Assembly (NCBI GenBank): GCA_020437365.1
Contig: JAGQWM010000002.1
Span: forward strand, 1-64,000
Origin: Chitinophagaceae bacterium
Lineage (GTDB): Bacteria; Bacteroidota; Bacteroidia; Chitinophagales; Chitinophagaceae
Direction: 5' to 3'
DNA length: 64,000 nucleotides
Shown here in pieces: positions 37,077 through 45,896 of this stretch; position 1 is the stretch's first letter, and each line of letters starts with the position of its first letter. The translations under genes and the position numbers were made by a program. Below the pieces are notes generated by a model. That model had not been told where the DNA came from and ran no database searches. It was given only the letters and a program-made list of their open reading frames with translations.

Positions 37077-37877
37077 TTATTGTTTTCGGGCCAGTAAACT
37101 ATAGACCATCGGAATTTTATTTTCCAAACCTTTGATCTGCCATTTATTTTTTTCTACTTCGATGGAATGGGCAAAACAAGAATAAGGTGCATACATAAAT
37201 TCATTAAAATTTTCGATGTGCAGGCCATGTTGTATTAACGCATTGAGTATTTCGCTGATGCTGTGATTCCAGCCATATTCTGCTAAGTGAATAGCGGCAT
37301 TCGGATCGGTGTAAGTACCTGATTTATCTGTTTTAATGACTTCCCGGTTATTATAAGCATATTGAATTTTTGTAAAATCATCATCGAACATCCATACTAC
37401 GGGATGAAAATCGGCCATAAAAAATACACCATCGTCTTTTACAAAATGAGCAATGATGTCGGCCCATTTATCGAGGTCGGGTAGCCAACCAATCGTCCCA
37501 TAAGAAGTGAAAACAATATCAAATTTTTTGTCGAGATGTTTTTTTAAATCATACACATTGCAACAAATGAAATTGGCTTCCATTTGCAATGCAACATTGA
37601 GATGTTGAGCTTCACGTATGGCTTCATCTGATAAATCGACACCGGTAACCCTGGCACCCAAACGTTGCCAGTTCAGGCTATCCAACCCAAAATGACATTG
37701 TAAATGCAGCATACTTTTACCGGCTACGGAGCCAAGTGCCGTTAATTCGATTGGTGTTAAGACGTCGTCTCCGGCCAGGAATCCTTTGCGATTGTAAAAA
37801 GCCGAGTCCTTATGAATTTTTGTACGTTGATTCCAAAGAAGTTTATTGGCTTCAAAATATTTTTCATACGATTCCAT
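37077..37877 (-). CDS. class I SAM-dependent methyltransferase
   Basis: 266 residues. The SAM-binding motif I reads [20 protein letters not shown], motif [16 protein letters not shown], and motif [23 protein letters not shown]. The N-terminal [19 protein letters not shown] is typical of a broad family of small-molecule methyltransferases. Substrate unknown. It is 38 nt upstream of pyrH on the same strand. Confidence 0.8.
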   Translation of the reverse strand: MESYEKYFEANKLLWNQRTKIHKDSAFYNRKGFLAGDDVLTPIELTALGSVAGKSMLHLQCHFGLDSLNWQRLGARVTGVDLSDEAIREAQHLNVALQMEANFICCNVYDLKKHLDKKFDIVFTSYGTIGWLPDLDKWADIIAHFVKDDGVFFMADFHPVVWMFDDDFTKIQYAYNNREVIKTDKSGTYTDPNAAIHLAEYGWNHSISEILNALIQHGLHIENFNEFMYAPYSCFAHSIEVEKNKWQIKGLENKIPMVYSLLARKQ

Positions 37878-37912
37878 CTGTCAAACTTACTTGAAATATG
37901 AATGAATAAATG

Positions 37913-37934
37913 AAATCACACTTTAGTGTTAGTA
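37913..37934. promoter_or_regulatory. candidate operator (copy 1), upstream of the sensor kinase gene
   Basis: Contains CACTTTAGTGTTAGTA and a perfect palindrome ACACT-TT-AGTGT (37918-37929). Eighteen of the first 20 bases are identical to the site at 40753-40772. It lies about 80 nt before the kinase start codon. Confidence 0.5.
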
Positions 37935-38013
37935 AAAATAGATTTGAAAAACAAATTTTGCAGAAAAACCAGCACTATTATTAAAAAATTGGCTAACTTC
38001 TTTATCAATTATA

Positions 38014-40107
38014 ATGTTGAAAAAAATTGCCTATATCATTTGTGTATGCGGATTGGCACAAAGTTGCTTTGCACAATCCATACAAAGTAAATTGTCATCT
38101 GCAAACAACGGTACCGGTTTCATAGATTCATTGTTATTGAAAGGCCGCCATTACTATATGCGGGCAAAGCCGGATAGTGCAAAATTATTTTTTGAAAACG
38201 CATTACAATTTGCCAAAAGAGAAAAAGGTACGGCTACGCAATTTGTGGATATCTATGTAATGATGAGCAGGGTAAGTTATATGAAAAAAAATTTAGCAAA
38301 AGCACTTTCTACAATTCGTTTGGCAAATCCATTTGCCAAAAATGCTATTGCAACACCTGTCTTAGGTAATTATTATTATTTTACAGCAACCTATTTCAGG
38401 TCATTATTACAATATGATTCTTCTCTTTTTTATTATCATAAAGTTGAGAAATTAAATGAAGTAAACAATCCTTATGGTAATTGGTATATCTATGACGGTA
38501 TTGCCACTTTATTTCTTGCCGGCGAAAGTTATGCGAAGGCTGAAGAATACTACCTCAAGGCGTATGAATTGACCAAAAAAGCGGGTATCAGAATGGATTA
38601 TGGTTTAATGTTGAACCGGCTTGGCAATTTATATACGATTGAAAATAATGCAGAAAAACTTGCCAAAATTATTAAGGAATATGAAGAATTTAAAAGTAAA
38701 AGAAGCCCGGCTATTGATAAAGACCCTTTACATAGTTTGCTTTTTATCAACTGGGGCAATAAATCGCTAAAGGAAAAAGTAGCACTGCTGCAAAATGCTA
38801 AAAAATACCACATCAAAAACGGGTATTATTCTGCTGCCATGGTGGCCAATTATCAAATTGCACAGGTTTATGAAGCCAATGACCAAGCCGAGGAAGCGTT
38901 AAAGTATTTATACGAGAACAGGAATTTTTTTATTGAGAAAAATTCAATTGCAAAGAGGTATCCTAACCTGCAATACATTTACCAATTGGAGAAAAAAGCC
39001 GGCAAAACCACCGATGCCATTCTTACTGCCAATCAATTATTGGAATTGACAACTCAACTCACAAGTGAATCGAATAAAAAGCTGGCTTACGAATTGGAAA
39101 AAAAATATGAAACGGAAAAAAAAGAAAAAGAGATTGAATTATTGAATTCCCAAAACAAGCTCAATGAATTGGAATTATTAAGAGCAGGCGATATGCGTAA
39201 AGCATTAGAAAGAGAAAATCTTTTAAAAGACGAAACTATTTCTCAACAACAAGAACTTGCTTTGATTTCTCAAAGAGAAAAAGAGTGGCAACAAAAAGAA
39301 TTGGAAAAAGAAAAATTACTTAGCATTTCGCTGTCCAATGAAAATAAACTGAATGAACAATTAATTGAAAAAGATAAAAATAAAAAACGGAATTTACTTA
39401 TTGGAATTGGATTGCTCACCTTGGCGGGAATCAGTATTTTATACCTGTATAGAAAGCAAGTTGTCAAAAACAGGATCATCAATAAGCAAAGAGAAGATCT
39501 GGTAATGCTGAACAGGGAAATTCATCATCGGGTGAAAAATAATTTGCAGATAATATCCAGCTTACTGGATTTACAATCTGCAACAATTAATGATGAACCA
39601 ACGGCAGAAAAATTCCGTGAGGGAAGCCAACGAGTACAAAGTATGGCATACATTCACCAAAACCTCTACCAGGGCGAAAGTCCCGGCATTGTTGATATGA
39701 AAGAATATATTTCCATTTTGGCAGACAACCTTATGCAATCATTTAACACAGAAGGAAGCAATATTCAATTGCAGACTTCAGTAGATAATGTACAATTACA
39801 TTCCGATATGGTCATCTCGCTTGGTTTAATTATTAATGAACTGGTAAGTAATGCATTCAAGTATGCTTTTCAAAACAAACAGGCCGGCCAAATTGATATT
39901 GTACTGAAAAAAGAAGAGAATCATTTGCTTTTGCAAGTAAAAGATAATGGAGTGGGCATGTCTAAAAAGCCGGAGCCGGATAAAGAAAATTCTTTTGGCT
40001 ATAAAGTAATCAGGGCATTTACACAAAAACTAAAAGCCACTATTTCAATTCAACATAAAAAAGGAACCGATGTAAGAATCTTGATTCCCCATTACAGAAT
40101 GGCCTGA
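38014..40107 (+). CDS. sensor histidine kinase, HisKA_2 type, with TPR-like sensor region
   Basis: 697 residues. Signal peptide MLKKIAYIICVCGLAQSCFAQ, then TPR-like helical repeats to about residue 340, a coiled coil (about 350-450), one transmembrane helix (NLLIGIGLLTLAGISILYLY) and a cytoplasmic kinase. The DHp motif is REIHHRVKNNLQIISSLL with phosphoacceptor His504 or His505; ATPase boxes are LGLIINELVSNAFKYAF and LQVKDNGVGM. This layout is common in Bacteroidetes for kinases paired with LuxR-type regulators. The regulator gene follows after 2 nt. Confidence 0.88.
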   Translation: MLKKIAYIICVCGLAQSCFAQSIQSKLSSANNGTGFIDSLLLKGRHYYMRAKPDSAKLFFENALQFAKREKGTATQFVDIYVMMSRVSYMKKNLAKALSTIRLANPFAKNAIATPVLGNYYYFTATYFRSLLQYDSSLFYYHKVEKLNEVNNPYGNWYIYDGIATLFLAGESYAKAEEYYLKAYELTKKAGIRMDYGLMLNRLGNLYTIENNAEKLAKIIKEYEEFKSKRSPAIDKDPLHSLLFINWGNKSLKEKVALLQNAKKYHIKNGYYSAAMVANYQIAQVYEANDQAEEALKYLYENRNFFIEKNSIAKRYPNLQYIYQLEKKAGKTTDAILTANQLLELTTQLTSESNKKLAYELEKKYETEKKEKEIELLNSQNKLNELELLRAGDMRKALERENLLKDETISQQQELALISQREKEWQQKELEKEKLLSISLSNENKLNEQLIEKDKNKKRNLLIGIGLLTLAGISILYLYRKQVVKNRIINKQREDLVMLNREIHHRVKNNLQIISSLLDLQSATINDEPTAEKFREGSQRVQSMAYIHQNLYQGESPGIVDMKEYISILADNLMQSFNTEGSNIQLQTSVDNVQLHSDMVISLGLIINELVSNAFKYAFQNKQAGQIDIVLKKEENHLLLQVKDNGVGMSKKPEPDKENSFGYKVIRAFTQKLKATISIQHKKGTDVRILIPHYRMA

Positions 40108-40109
40108 GT

Positions 40110-40730
40110 ATGAAAAATGAAAAATATAAAGTTTTAGTAGTTGAAGACGAGCCTTTGATATTTGAAGGAATTAAACTGCATTTAAACAATTCCAATTTTT
40201 CAAATGTAGTATCAGCGTTGGACTACGAAGAAGCTTTAGATTTACTCAAAACATTTTCACCTGATATTACCATCCTGGATATTAATCTTTCTTCTCACAA
40301 CGATGGTATTCAAATTGCCGAATATATCAATACACATTGTACCATGCCTTTTATTTATCTGACTTCTTATTCGGATAAAATTACGTTAGAAAGAGCCAAA
40401 GCCACTGCACCTGCCGGTTTTATTGTAAAACCTTTTAATAAGAAAACACTGTTGGCTTCATTGGAAATTGCTATGAATAATTTTCAACAACAACAACATA
40501 TTCCTGCACTTTCACGAGCTAAAATAAACCGGGAGCTTACTGACCAATTGAGTAACCGTGAATTTGAAATTTTGCAACTTTTATACGATGGAAAAAGTAA
40601 CAAAGAAATCGGCCAATTACTTTTTATTGCCATGAACACCGTCAAAAGACATGTTACAAATATTTATTTTAAGCTGGATGTTAAAACTCGAACTGAAGCC
40701 ATCGCTTTAGTACGTAAACGAATGCTTTAG
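40110..40730 (+). CDS. response regulator, receiver plus LuxR-type DNA-binding domain
   Basis: 206 residues. The receiver has acidic residues in VVEDEPLIFEG, the phosphoacceptor Asp in DITILDINLS, Thr/Ser in IYLTSYSD and Lys in GFIVKPF. The C-terminal HTH reads LSNREFEILQLLYDGKSNKE and then NTVKRHVTNIYFKL. It starts 2 nt after the kinase stop and is certainly its partner. Likely target sites are the shared motifs at 37913 and 40753, on either side of this operon. Confidence 0.9.
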   Translation: MKNEKYKVLVVEDEPLIFEGIKLHLNNSNFSNVVSALDYEEALDLLKTFSPDITILDINLSSHNDGIQIAEYINTHCTMPFIYLTSYSDKITLERAKATAPAGFIVKPFNKKTLLASLEIAMNNFQQQQHIPALSRAKINRELTDQLSNREFEILQLLYDGKSNKEIGQLLFIAMNTVKRHVTNIYFKLDVKTRTEAIALVRKRML

Positions 40731-40752
40731 TAAGAAATTTATTTTTTCCTCA

Positions 40753-40774
40753 AAATCCCACTTTAGTATTAGCC
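40753..40774. promoter_or_regulatory. candidate operator (copy 2), upstream of the secreted Ig-like gene
   Basis: CCCACTTTAGTATTAGCC; it shares 18 of 20 bases with copy 1 and lies about 85 nt before the ATG of the gene at 40840, the same distance as copy 1 from the kinase gene. Confidence 0.5.
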
Positions 40775-40839
40775 TTACACGTATGGCCTGCTTTAATTTA
40801 GCATTGTCATTCATTCTTAACCATTAATACTTTATTACT

Positions 40840-41613
40840 ATGAAGAAGATTAATCTGGTTGTAATAGCAATTTTCCTTGTTTCACAAGTTTTTGCCCAGG
40901 GTGTTACAGCCAAATTGTCTGTCACTGCCAACCGGGATTTGACAAGATACGTAGGAAGCAAACAGACCATTAAAGTTACGATTCGTAACAATGCAGATTA
41001 TGCCTATGTAATTGGCAAAAGTGAATATGCTGTTTTAATGACGTACCAGGGTTCTACGAATGTTGGTAAAAAAGCATTTAATAACAGACTCAAACTTCCG
41101 AAAACATTACCGGCGGGTAAGTCAGTAACTTATACAATAGCAATGGCTGTGCCGTTGGAAGCAGGTGAGTATGAAGTAGATTTTTCATTTGTATGGGGAA
41201 ATAGAGTTATCAGCAATGTCGTTACAATAAATTTTGAAATAAAACCCAACTACAGGGTCCGATTAGAATGTAGCAAAACTTCCATTAAATGGGCAGCAGA
41301 TACGGATATTGAAATTAAAGTCAAAAATGAAGGCGATATGACCTGGCCCGAAGGAAGGTATAGTCTCGAGTTTGACCTATCACATGCGCCAAGTGGTGCC
41401 AAAACTGCTGACCTTCGTTGCTTTGACATAAAACCTAGAGTTGTAGAAACTTGGGAAGGGTTTGAAAGTGGAAATTATGACGCCATTCTTATTCGTGATT
41501 TTAAATTACCTGCTACAAAAGGTGATTACCGTGTCAAAGTGTATTTGCTCAAAGATGGAAAAAGATTTCAAGCGAGTGGCAACCCCAAAGAATTTACATT
41601 CAGGATTAATTAA
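40840..41613 (+). CDS. secreted protein with two NBR1-like/Ig-like domains
   Basis: 257 residues with signal peptide MKKINLVVIAIFLVSQVFAQ. Two beta-sandwich repeats are seen: one with TIKVTIRNNADYAYVIGKSEYAV and LPAGKSVTYTIAMAVPLEAG, the second with IEIKVKNEGDMTWPEGRYSL and FKLPATKGDYRVKVYLL. The pattern (charged NEGxxTWP, then a final GxYxxxxxL strand) recalls the Ig-like domain of NBR1. Function unknown. It may be controlled by the adjacent two-component pair and lies 24 nt ahead of another secreted protein gene. Confidence 0.65.
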   Translation: MKKINLVVIAIFLVSQVFAQGVTAKLSVTANRDLTRYVGSKQTIKVTIRNNADYAYVIGKSEYAVLMTYQGSTNVGKKAFNNRLKLPKTLPAGKSVTYTIAMAVPLEAGEYEVDFSFVWGNRVISNVVTINFEIKPNYRVRLECSKTSIKWAADTDIEIKVKNEGDMTWPEGRYSLEFDLSHAPSGAKTADLRCFDIKPRVVETWEGFESGNYDAILIRDFKLPATKGDYRVKVYLLKDGKRFQASGNPKEFTFRIN

Positions 41614-41637
41614 TTTTTTAATTTAAAACTTTATAAC

Positions 41638-42180
41638 ATGAAAAAATATTTTTTTGCAGCACTGCTCATTGTATCTGTTCAAATGGTACAAGCACAAACC
41701 TGGCCTCAAGGCGTTCAGTTTATTGAAAGTAAAATGAATGATTCAACGACTGTACAAGGCAACCTGGCCGATGGAAAAATAATTGATGATTTAAGTTGGG
41801 CTTCCAGTAGTTCCAATGCCTGTTTTACCGGCTTGCAGTTTACACAATATATGGGCCACCATGTTTTTTATGGAACAAGTATAAAGCCACAATCGGTTAT
41901 TAAAATTTATGTTACCGCTGAAAATAAAGAGGAAGAAGTAAATATTTACGGCTATATGATGGGAGAAGGCGAAATGAAAATGGTGCCCAAACTTAATTCC
42001 TGCATTACCTGCGAAGCTGATTATAAAAGAAGCCGCCCAATGAAATTTAAAAAAAGCAGTGATGTCAGAGAAATTGAGTTTCGCAATCCAACGAAAAAAA
42101 CATACAATATTATCATCGGTGTAGCTGCACCCAAAGGCGTTACGGAAAGAAAGTTCAGCCTTATGCTAAAAACAACTTAG
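41638..42180 (+). CDS. secreted hypothetical protein
   Basis: 180 residues. Signal peptide MKKYFFAALLIVSVQMVQAQ, then a compact domain with Cys in SSNACFTGLQF and a CITCEAD pair. No family recognised. It follows the Ig-like gene by 24 nt and is probably part of the same transcript, so it may belong to the same regulon. Confidence 0.65.
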   Translation: MKKYFFAALLIVSVQMVQAQTWPQGVQFIESKMNDSTTVQGNLADGKIIDDLSWASSSSNACFTGLQFTQYMGHHVFYGTSIKPQSVIKIYVTAENKEEEVNIYGYMMGEGEMKMVPKLNSCITCEADYKRSRPMKFKKSSDVREIEFRNPTKKTYNIIIGVAAPKGVTERKFSLMLKTT

Positions 42181-42235
42181 ACTGGAGAAAAAATATTTTA
42201 TAAAGTATTTTTAAAAAAACCCGGTACCCAGTACT

Positions 42236-42274
42236 AAAAAAATCAAATTGGCTTGGATAGTATATTTAAGCCAA
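42236..42274 (-). terminator. terminator of the secreted-protein gene at 42292
   Basis: Read on the minus strand, TTGGCTT (42268-42274 complement) pairs with AAGCCAA (42248-42254 complement), followed by TTTGATTTTTTT. The loop is 13 nt, larger than usual. Confidence 0.5.
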
Positions 42275-42291
42275 TAGAACTTGAATGCAAA

Positions 42292-42789
42292 TTAAAAATC
42301 GCCAATTTTTAAATCTGCCGCAAAATCATCGTTGATTTTAAGTACTGAAATTTGTATGGTAAAATCTCGCCAGGCTTGGGCAATGTTCTTTTTTGTGTTG
42401 TCAAAATGCCAACGATAACAATAAAGGCCATAAAGCCCCGGTTCGCATTTTTCACCACGAAGTGCTGCGCCATTCAGTGTAATCGAATTTATCATTTCCA
42501 CCCATTTATCAAACAGGTCTTTTGCCTGTACGGTTGAATGAGGTATTGGCAATTGAGAAGTGATATAACCCCAATGAGTATTTTGCTCATTAATCATCAT
42601 GAAACCGCGGTCTGTAGTACCTTCTATTCGCATCTTCAATTGAAAACTATCTTTCTTATCCCTTAAGGTTTTAAATTTATTGGGAAAATCAATCATGATT
42701 TCAGTGAGTTGTTTTTGCAATAAAATTTTATCCTGGGCTATAGATTTTTCTACAACTATAACAAGTAGAAAGAATAAAAAATATTTCAT
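42292..42789 (-). CDS. secreted hypothetical protein
   Basis: 165 residues with signal peptide MKYFLFFLLVIVVEKSIAQ. The mature part has FPNKFKTLRDKKDSFQLKMR, FDKWVEMINSITLNGAALRG and a CEPGLYGLYCYRW stretch. No family recognised. Single gene on the minus strand, between the secreted-protein pair and tsf. Confidence 0.65.
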   Translation of the reverse strand: MKYFLFFLLVIVVEKSIAQDKILLQKQLTEIMIDFPNKFKTLRDKKDSFQLKMRIEGTTDRGFMMINEQNTHWGYITSQLPIPHSTVQAKDLFDKWVEMINSITLNGAALRGEKCEPGLYGLYCYRWHFDNTKKNIAQAWRDFTIQISVLKINDDFAADLKIGDF

Positions 42790-42832
42790 GGATGAAAAAT
42801 TAATGGTGCAAGTTAGAAGAAAGAAACCATAA

Positions 42833-42860
42833 AAAAATCCGGCCTGGTGACCGGATTTTT
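42833..42860 (-). terminator. terminator of the rplM-rpsI-rpsB-tsf operon
   Basis: AAAAATCCGG and CCGGATTTTT form a perfect 10-bp stem with an 8-nt loop, 22 nt after the tsf stop. Read on the minus strand it ends with a T run (TTTTTTT). Confidence 0.8.
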
Positions 42861-42881
42861 AAAAATTTATAAAAACGAATT

Positions 42882-43718
42882 TTATCCTAAGGCTACTCTT
42901 CTGAAAGCAGTTACTTTTACTTTGTCGTTTTCAGTCAAATAGTCAGCGACGGTTTTGCTGCTGTCTTTTACGAAGGCTTGCATCGCCAAAGTGTTTTCTT
43001 TGAAGAAAGCTTTTAATTTGCCATCGGCAATTTTTGAAAGCATATCATCGGGCTTGCCCGCCATTTTAGGATCTTCTTTCATGACATCCATAATGATGGC
43101 TTTCTCCCTGTCGATAACGTCGGCCGGTACACTGTCTGCATCAATAGCCACCGGGTTCAACGCTGCAATTTGCATCGCCACGTCTTTACCTACTTCGGCA
43201 TTTGGTTTATCTAAACCAACCAATACACCAATGCGGTAAGCACCGTGAATATAAGAAGCTACATATTCGGCTTCGATTCTTTCAAATTTGGTAACACCAA
43301 TTTTTTCGCCAATGCTGGCCAGTTTATCATCTACCATCTGGCTAACTGTTAAGTCGCCGATTGTAGTGTTCATCAACTCATCCAAAGATTTTATATCGTT
43401 TTTCAACGCTGCATCTGCAATGGATTGGCCAAAAGCAATGAAATCTTCATTCTTCGAAACGAAATCTGTTTCACAACTTACACAAACGACAAATCCGGTT
43501 TTGTTATCGGCTGTTGTTTGTGCGATGACGACACCTTCATTCGCTTCTCGGTCGCTTCTTTTAGCAGCTACTTTCTGTCCTTGCTTGCGCAACCAGTCGA
43601 TAGCGGCTTCAAAATCTCCATTGGTTTCTGTCAGGGCTTTGCGGCAGTCCATCATTCCGGCACCGGTAGCCTGGCGTAATTTACTTATGTCTTTTGCACT
43701 TATTGTTACTGTACTCAT
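42882..43718 (-). CDS. tsf: elongation factor Ts
   Basis: 278 residues. KLRQATGAGMMDCRKALTETNGDFEAAIDWLRKQG is the N-terminal UBA-like domain in two adjoining pieces; the core has GFVVCVSCETDFVSKNEDF and AMQIAALNP. EF-Ts recycles EF-Tu-GDP. It is last in the ribosomal operon, about 100 nt after rpsB. Confidence 0.95.
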   Translation of the reverse strand: MSTVTISAKDISKLRQATGAGMMDCRKALTETNGDFEAAIDWLRKQGQKVAAKRSDREANEGVVIAQTTADNKTGFVVCVSCETDFVSKNEDFIAFGQSIADAALKNDIKSLDELMNTTIGDLTVSQMVDDKLASIGEKIGVTKFERIEAEYVASYIHGAYRIGVLVGLDKPNAEVGKDVAMQIAALNPVAIDADSVPADVIDREKAIIMDVMKEDPKMAGKPDDMLSKIADGKLKAFFKENTLAMQAFVKDSSKTVADYLTENDKVKVTAFRRVALG

Positions 43719-43816
43719 TGTTTCTATTTAATTATTGATACCCGGAAGTTGCAATCATATTCCGGAATCAGCATTTAAAAAATATTATTCCTGTTCTGCT
43801 TTGTGGAATAGGCAGT

Positions 43817-44686
43817 TTATTTTCTGCCACCACCCGGACCACGGCTGCTGGTGGTACGTCTTCTTTGGCCACTGCCTGATCGGCTTCTTCTGCCTCCACG
43901 GTCGCCATCTTCAGCAGCTGCTTCTGCTTCCAGTTTCTCAGCTCTTTTTTCTTTTTCATTATCCAATTCTTCAGCATCTTCTTCTTTGGCGGCTTGTCTT
44001 TCTGCCAGGCCTTCGGCAATCGCAGCCGTTATGTAATTGACGATAATGGCAATCGACTTGGTCGCATCATCATTTGCCGGAATGGCAAAATCCACTTTAT
44101 TGGGATCGCAATTGGTATCTACGACACCAAAAGTTTGTACACCCAAACGCTTCGCTTCTGCCATAGCAATATGTTCGTGGCCTATGTCGATGATGAATAA
44201 AGCTGCCGGCACTCTACCCAACTGGGCAATACCGCCTAATACTTTTTCCATTTTTTCACGGTCGCGGTTCAGTGTCAGTTTTTCTTTTTTAGTGATGCTG
44301 TCAAAAGAACCATCGCCTAACATCTTTTCGATGCTCTGCATTTTTTTGACACTTTTTCTCACTGTATTGAAATTGGTCAACATACCACCGAGCCAACGTT
44401 CGGTTACATAAGGCATATTTACTTTCTTAGCCGATTCCATGACAATGTCTTTTGCCTGTTTTTTGGTACCGACAAATAAAATTTTCTTTCCGCTACGGGC
44501 TACTTGCTTCAAAGCGGCTGCACTTTCCTGTAAACATTCTACTGTTTTATTCAGGTCGATGATGTGGATACCTTTTTTTTCTGCAAAAATATAAGGCAAC
44601 ATTTTGGGGTTCCATTTCTTTTTCAGGTGGCCAAAATGTACACCGGCTTCAAGCAATTGTTGTTGTAATGATGTATTGTTTTCCAT
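43817..44686 (-). CDS. rpsB: 30S ribosomal protein S2 with extended charged C-terminus
   Basis: 289 residues. LLEAGVHFGHLKKKWNPKMLPYIF and then GKKILFVGTKKQAKDIV, RWLGGMLTNFNTV and FGVVDTNCDPNKVDFAIPANDDA are classic S2. After residue ~230 there is a 55-residue tail, first acidic (EEDAEELDNEKEK), then Arg/Gly/Ser-rich (RGGRRSRSGSGQRRR). That is longer than in enterobacteria (about 240 residues in total) but similar tails occur in Bacteroidetes. It precedes tsf. Confidence 0.95.
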   Translation of the reverse strand: MENNTSLQQQLLEAGVHFGHLKKKWNPKMLPYIFAEKKGIHIIDLNKTVECLQESAAALKQVARSGKKILFVGTKKQAKDIVMESAKKVNMPYVTERWLGGMLTNFNTVRKSVKKMQSIEKMLGDGSFDSITKKEKLTLNRDREKMEKVLGGIAQLGRVPAALFIIDIGHEHIAMAEAKRLGVQTFGVVDTNCDPNKVDFAIPANDDATKSIAIIVNYITAAIAEGLAERQAAKEEDAEELDNEKEKRAEKLEAEAAAEDGDRGGRRSRSGSGQRRRTTSSRGPGGGRK

Positions 44687-44724
44687 TGTATATAAATAAT
44701 CGTTTTAAAATTTGTTTGAAAAGA

Positions 44725-45114
44725 TTAACGCTTAGAGAACTGGTAGCTCTTCCTGGCTTTTTTGTGGCCAAATTTCTTCCGTTCCACAGAGCGGGGATCT
44801 CTTTTCAATAATCCACCGGCTTTTAATGCAGGCCTGAAGTCGGCATTCAATTCTACCAACACCCTGGCGATGCCAAGCATAGCGGCTTCGGCTTGTCCTT
44901 TTACGCCACCACCATTCGCATTAATTTTTACGTCAAACTTATCTGCCGATTCTACAATTTTCAACGGCCTTTCCACTTGGTTTTGTAAATACACCAATGG
45001 GAAATAAGTTTTATAGTCTTTGTCGTTGATGGTAATCTTGCCAGTTCCTTTGGTGATAATCACCCGGGTAACAGCGGCTTTACGACGACCAATTCCATTT
45101 GTTTGTTTTTCCAT
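44725..45114 (-). CDS. rpsI: 30S ribosomal protein S9
   Basis: 129 residues. It begins NGIGRRKAAVTRVIITKGTG and ends with the conserved RDPRSVERKKFGHKKARKSYQFSKR region, whose C-terminal Lys-Arg reaches the P-site tRNA. It follows rplM by 47 nt in the usual rplM-rpsI order and precedes rpsB. Confidence 0.96.
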   Translation of the reverse strand: MEKQTNGIGRRKAAVTRVIITKGTGKITINDKDYKTYFPLVYLQNQVERPLKIVESADKFDVKINANGGGVKGQAEAAMLGIARVLVELNADFRPALKAGGLLKRDPRSVERKKFGHKKARKSYQFSKR

Positions 45115-45161
45115 ATTTTATTTTTTGACATTCGGTATTAGTATAAGCCGAAATGATGAAT

Positions 45162-45605
45162 TTAAAATTTTAATTCCTTGGGTGATTGTGCGCCATGCGG
45201 ATGTTTGTCGCCGGTGTACACAAATAATTTTTTAAACATCTTGCGGCCCAGCCTGTTTTTGGGCAACATGCCTTTGACGGCTCTTTCAATGATGTCTTCC
45301 GGCTTTCTTTTTAAAAGATTGCGGGCTATTTCTTCTTTTCTGCCGCCCGGATAACCGGTAAAGTGGTCATACACTTTCTGGTCCAGTTTGTTGCCGGTCA
45401 ATACTACTTTTTCGCAGTTGATAACAATAATGTAATCGCCGGTATCAACGTGTGGTGTATAGTATGCTTTGTTTTTACCACGTAGTATCGCAGCAATTTT
45501 TGCACACATACGTCCTACGGTTTGATTAGTACCATCCACAACGTACCAATTACGCTGCACGGTAGCCTCGTTCGCATGTTTGGTTGTAAAATGTAATTTG
45601 CTCAT
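45162..45605 (-). CDS. rplM: 50S ribosomal protein L13
   Basis: 147 residues. WYVVDGTNQTVGRMCAKIAA, then GDYIIVINCEKVVLTGNKLD, and GMLPKNRLGRKMFKKLFVY with HPHGAQ near the end identify L13. It is the first gene of the operon, about 110 nt behind the putative transcription start, after a structured leader. Confidence 0.96.
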   Translation of the reverse strand: MSKLHFTTKHANEATVQRNWYVVDGTNQTVGRMCAKIAAILRGKNKAYYTPHVDTGDYIIVINCEKVVLTGNKLDQKVYDHFTGYPGGRKEEIARNLLKRKPEDIIERAVKGMLPKNRLGRKMFKKLFVYTGDKHPHGAQSPKELKF

Positions 45606-45715
45606 TTAAATTTGTTTTATGGCCTCCGCTATCCCGGAATAGCCGTTTTTAAAATTATTTCCCATTGAATGGATGTAGTGCAATTCTGTGCCGGCTACAT
45701 ACCTTTTCTTCTTGG
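45606..45715 (-). promoter_or_regulatory. structured 5' leader of the rplM operon
   Basis: Read on the minus strand, a first hairpin has the outer stem ATGTAG / CTACAT (complements of 45695-45700 and 45673-45678) with an inner GCA / TGC stem; a second, GCTAT / ATAGC with loop TCCGGG, lies close to the start codon. This is the layout of ribosomal-protein autoregulatory leaders. A Bacteroidia L13 leader class has, to my knowledge, been proposed; a covariance search would settle identity. Confidence 0.5.
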
Positions 45716-45720
45716 GCGGG

Positions 45721-45728
45721 CAAAGGTA
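45721..45728 (-). promoter_or_regulatory. -7 box TACCTTTG of the rplM operon
   Basis: Exact TAnnTTTG match on the minus strand, 115 nt before the rplM ATG. TTTG at the complement of 45744-45747 could be the -33 element, at a slightly short distance. Confidence 0.6.
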
Positions 45729-45896
45729 ACTATGCCACACATTCAAACCTAATTTTTTGAGATAAATTTTTCAATAGCACCTTTGTAACTGATTGATTTA
45801 CAGTAAAAATATTGACCAATAATTTTCATACCCTTATTTTGGCCATTCAAAATCTTATTTTACTTTTCAGTGTTTCAAAAAAATAAACTGCATAAT

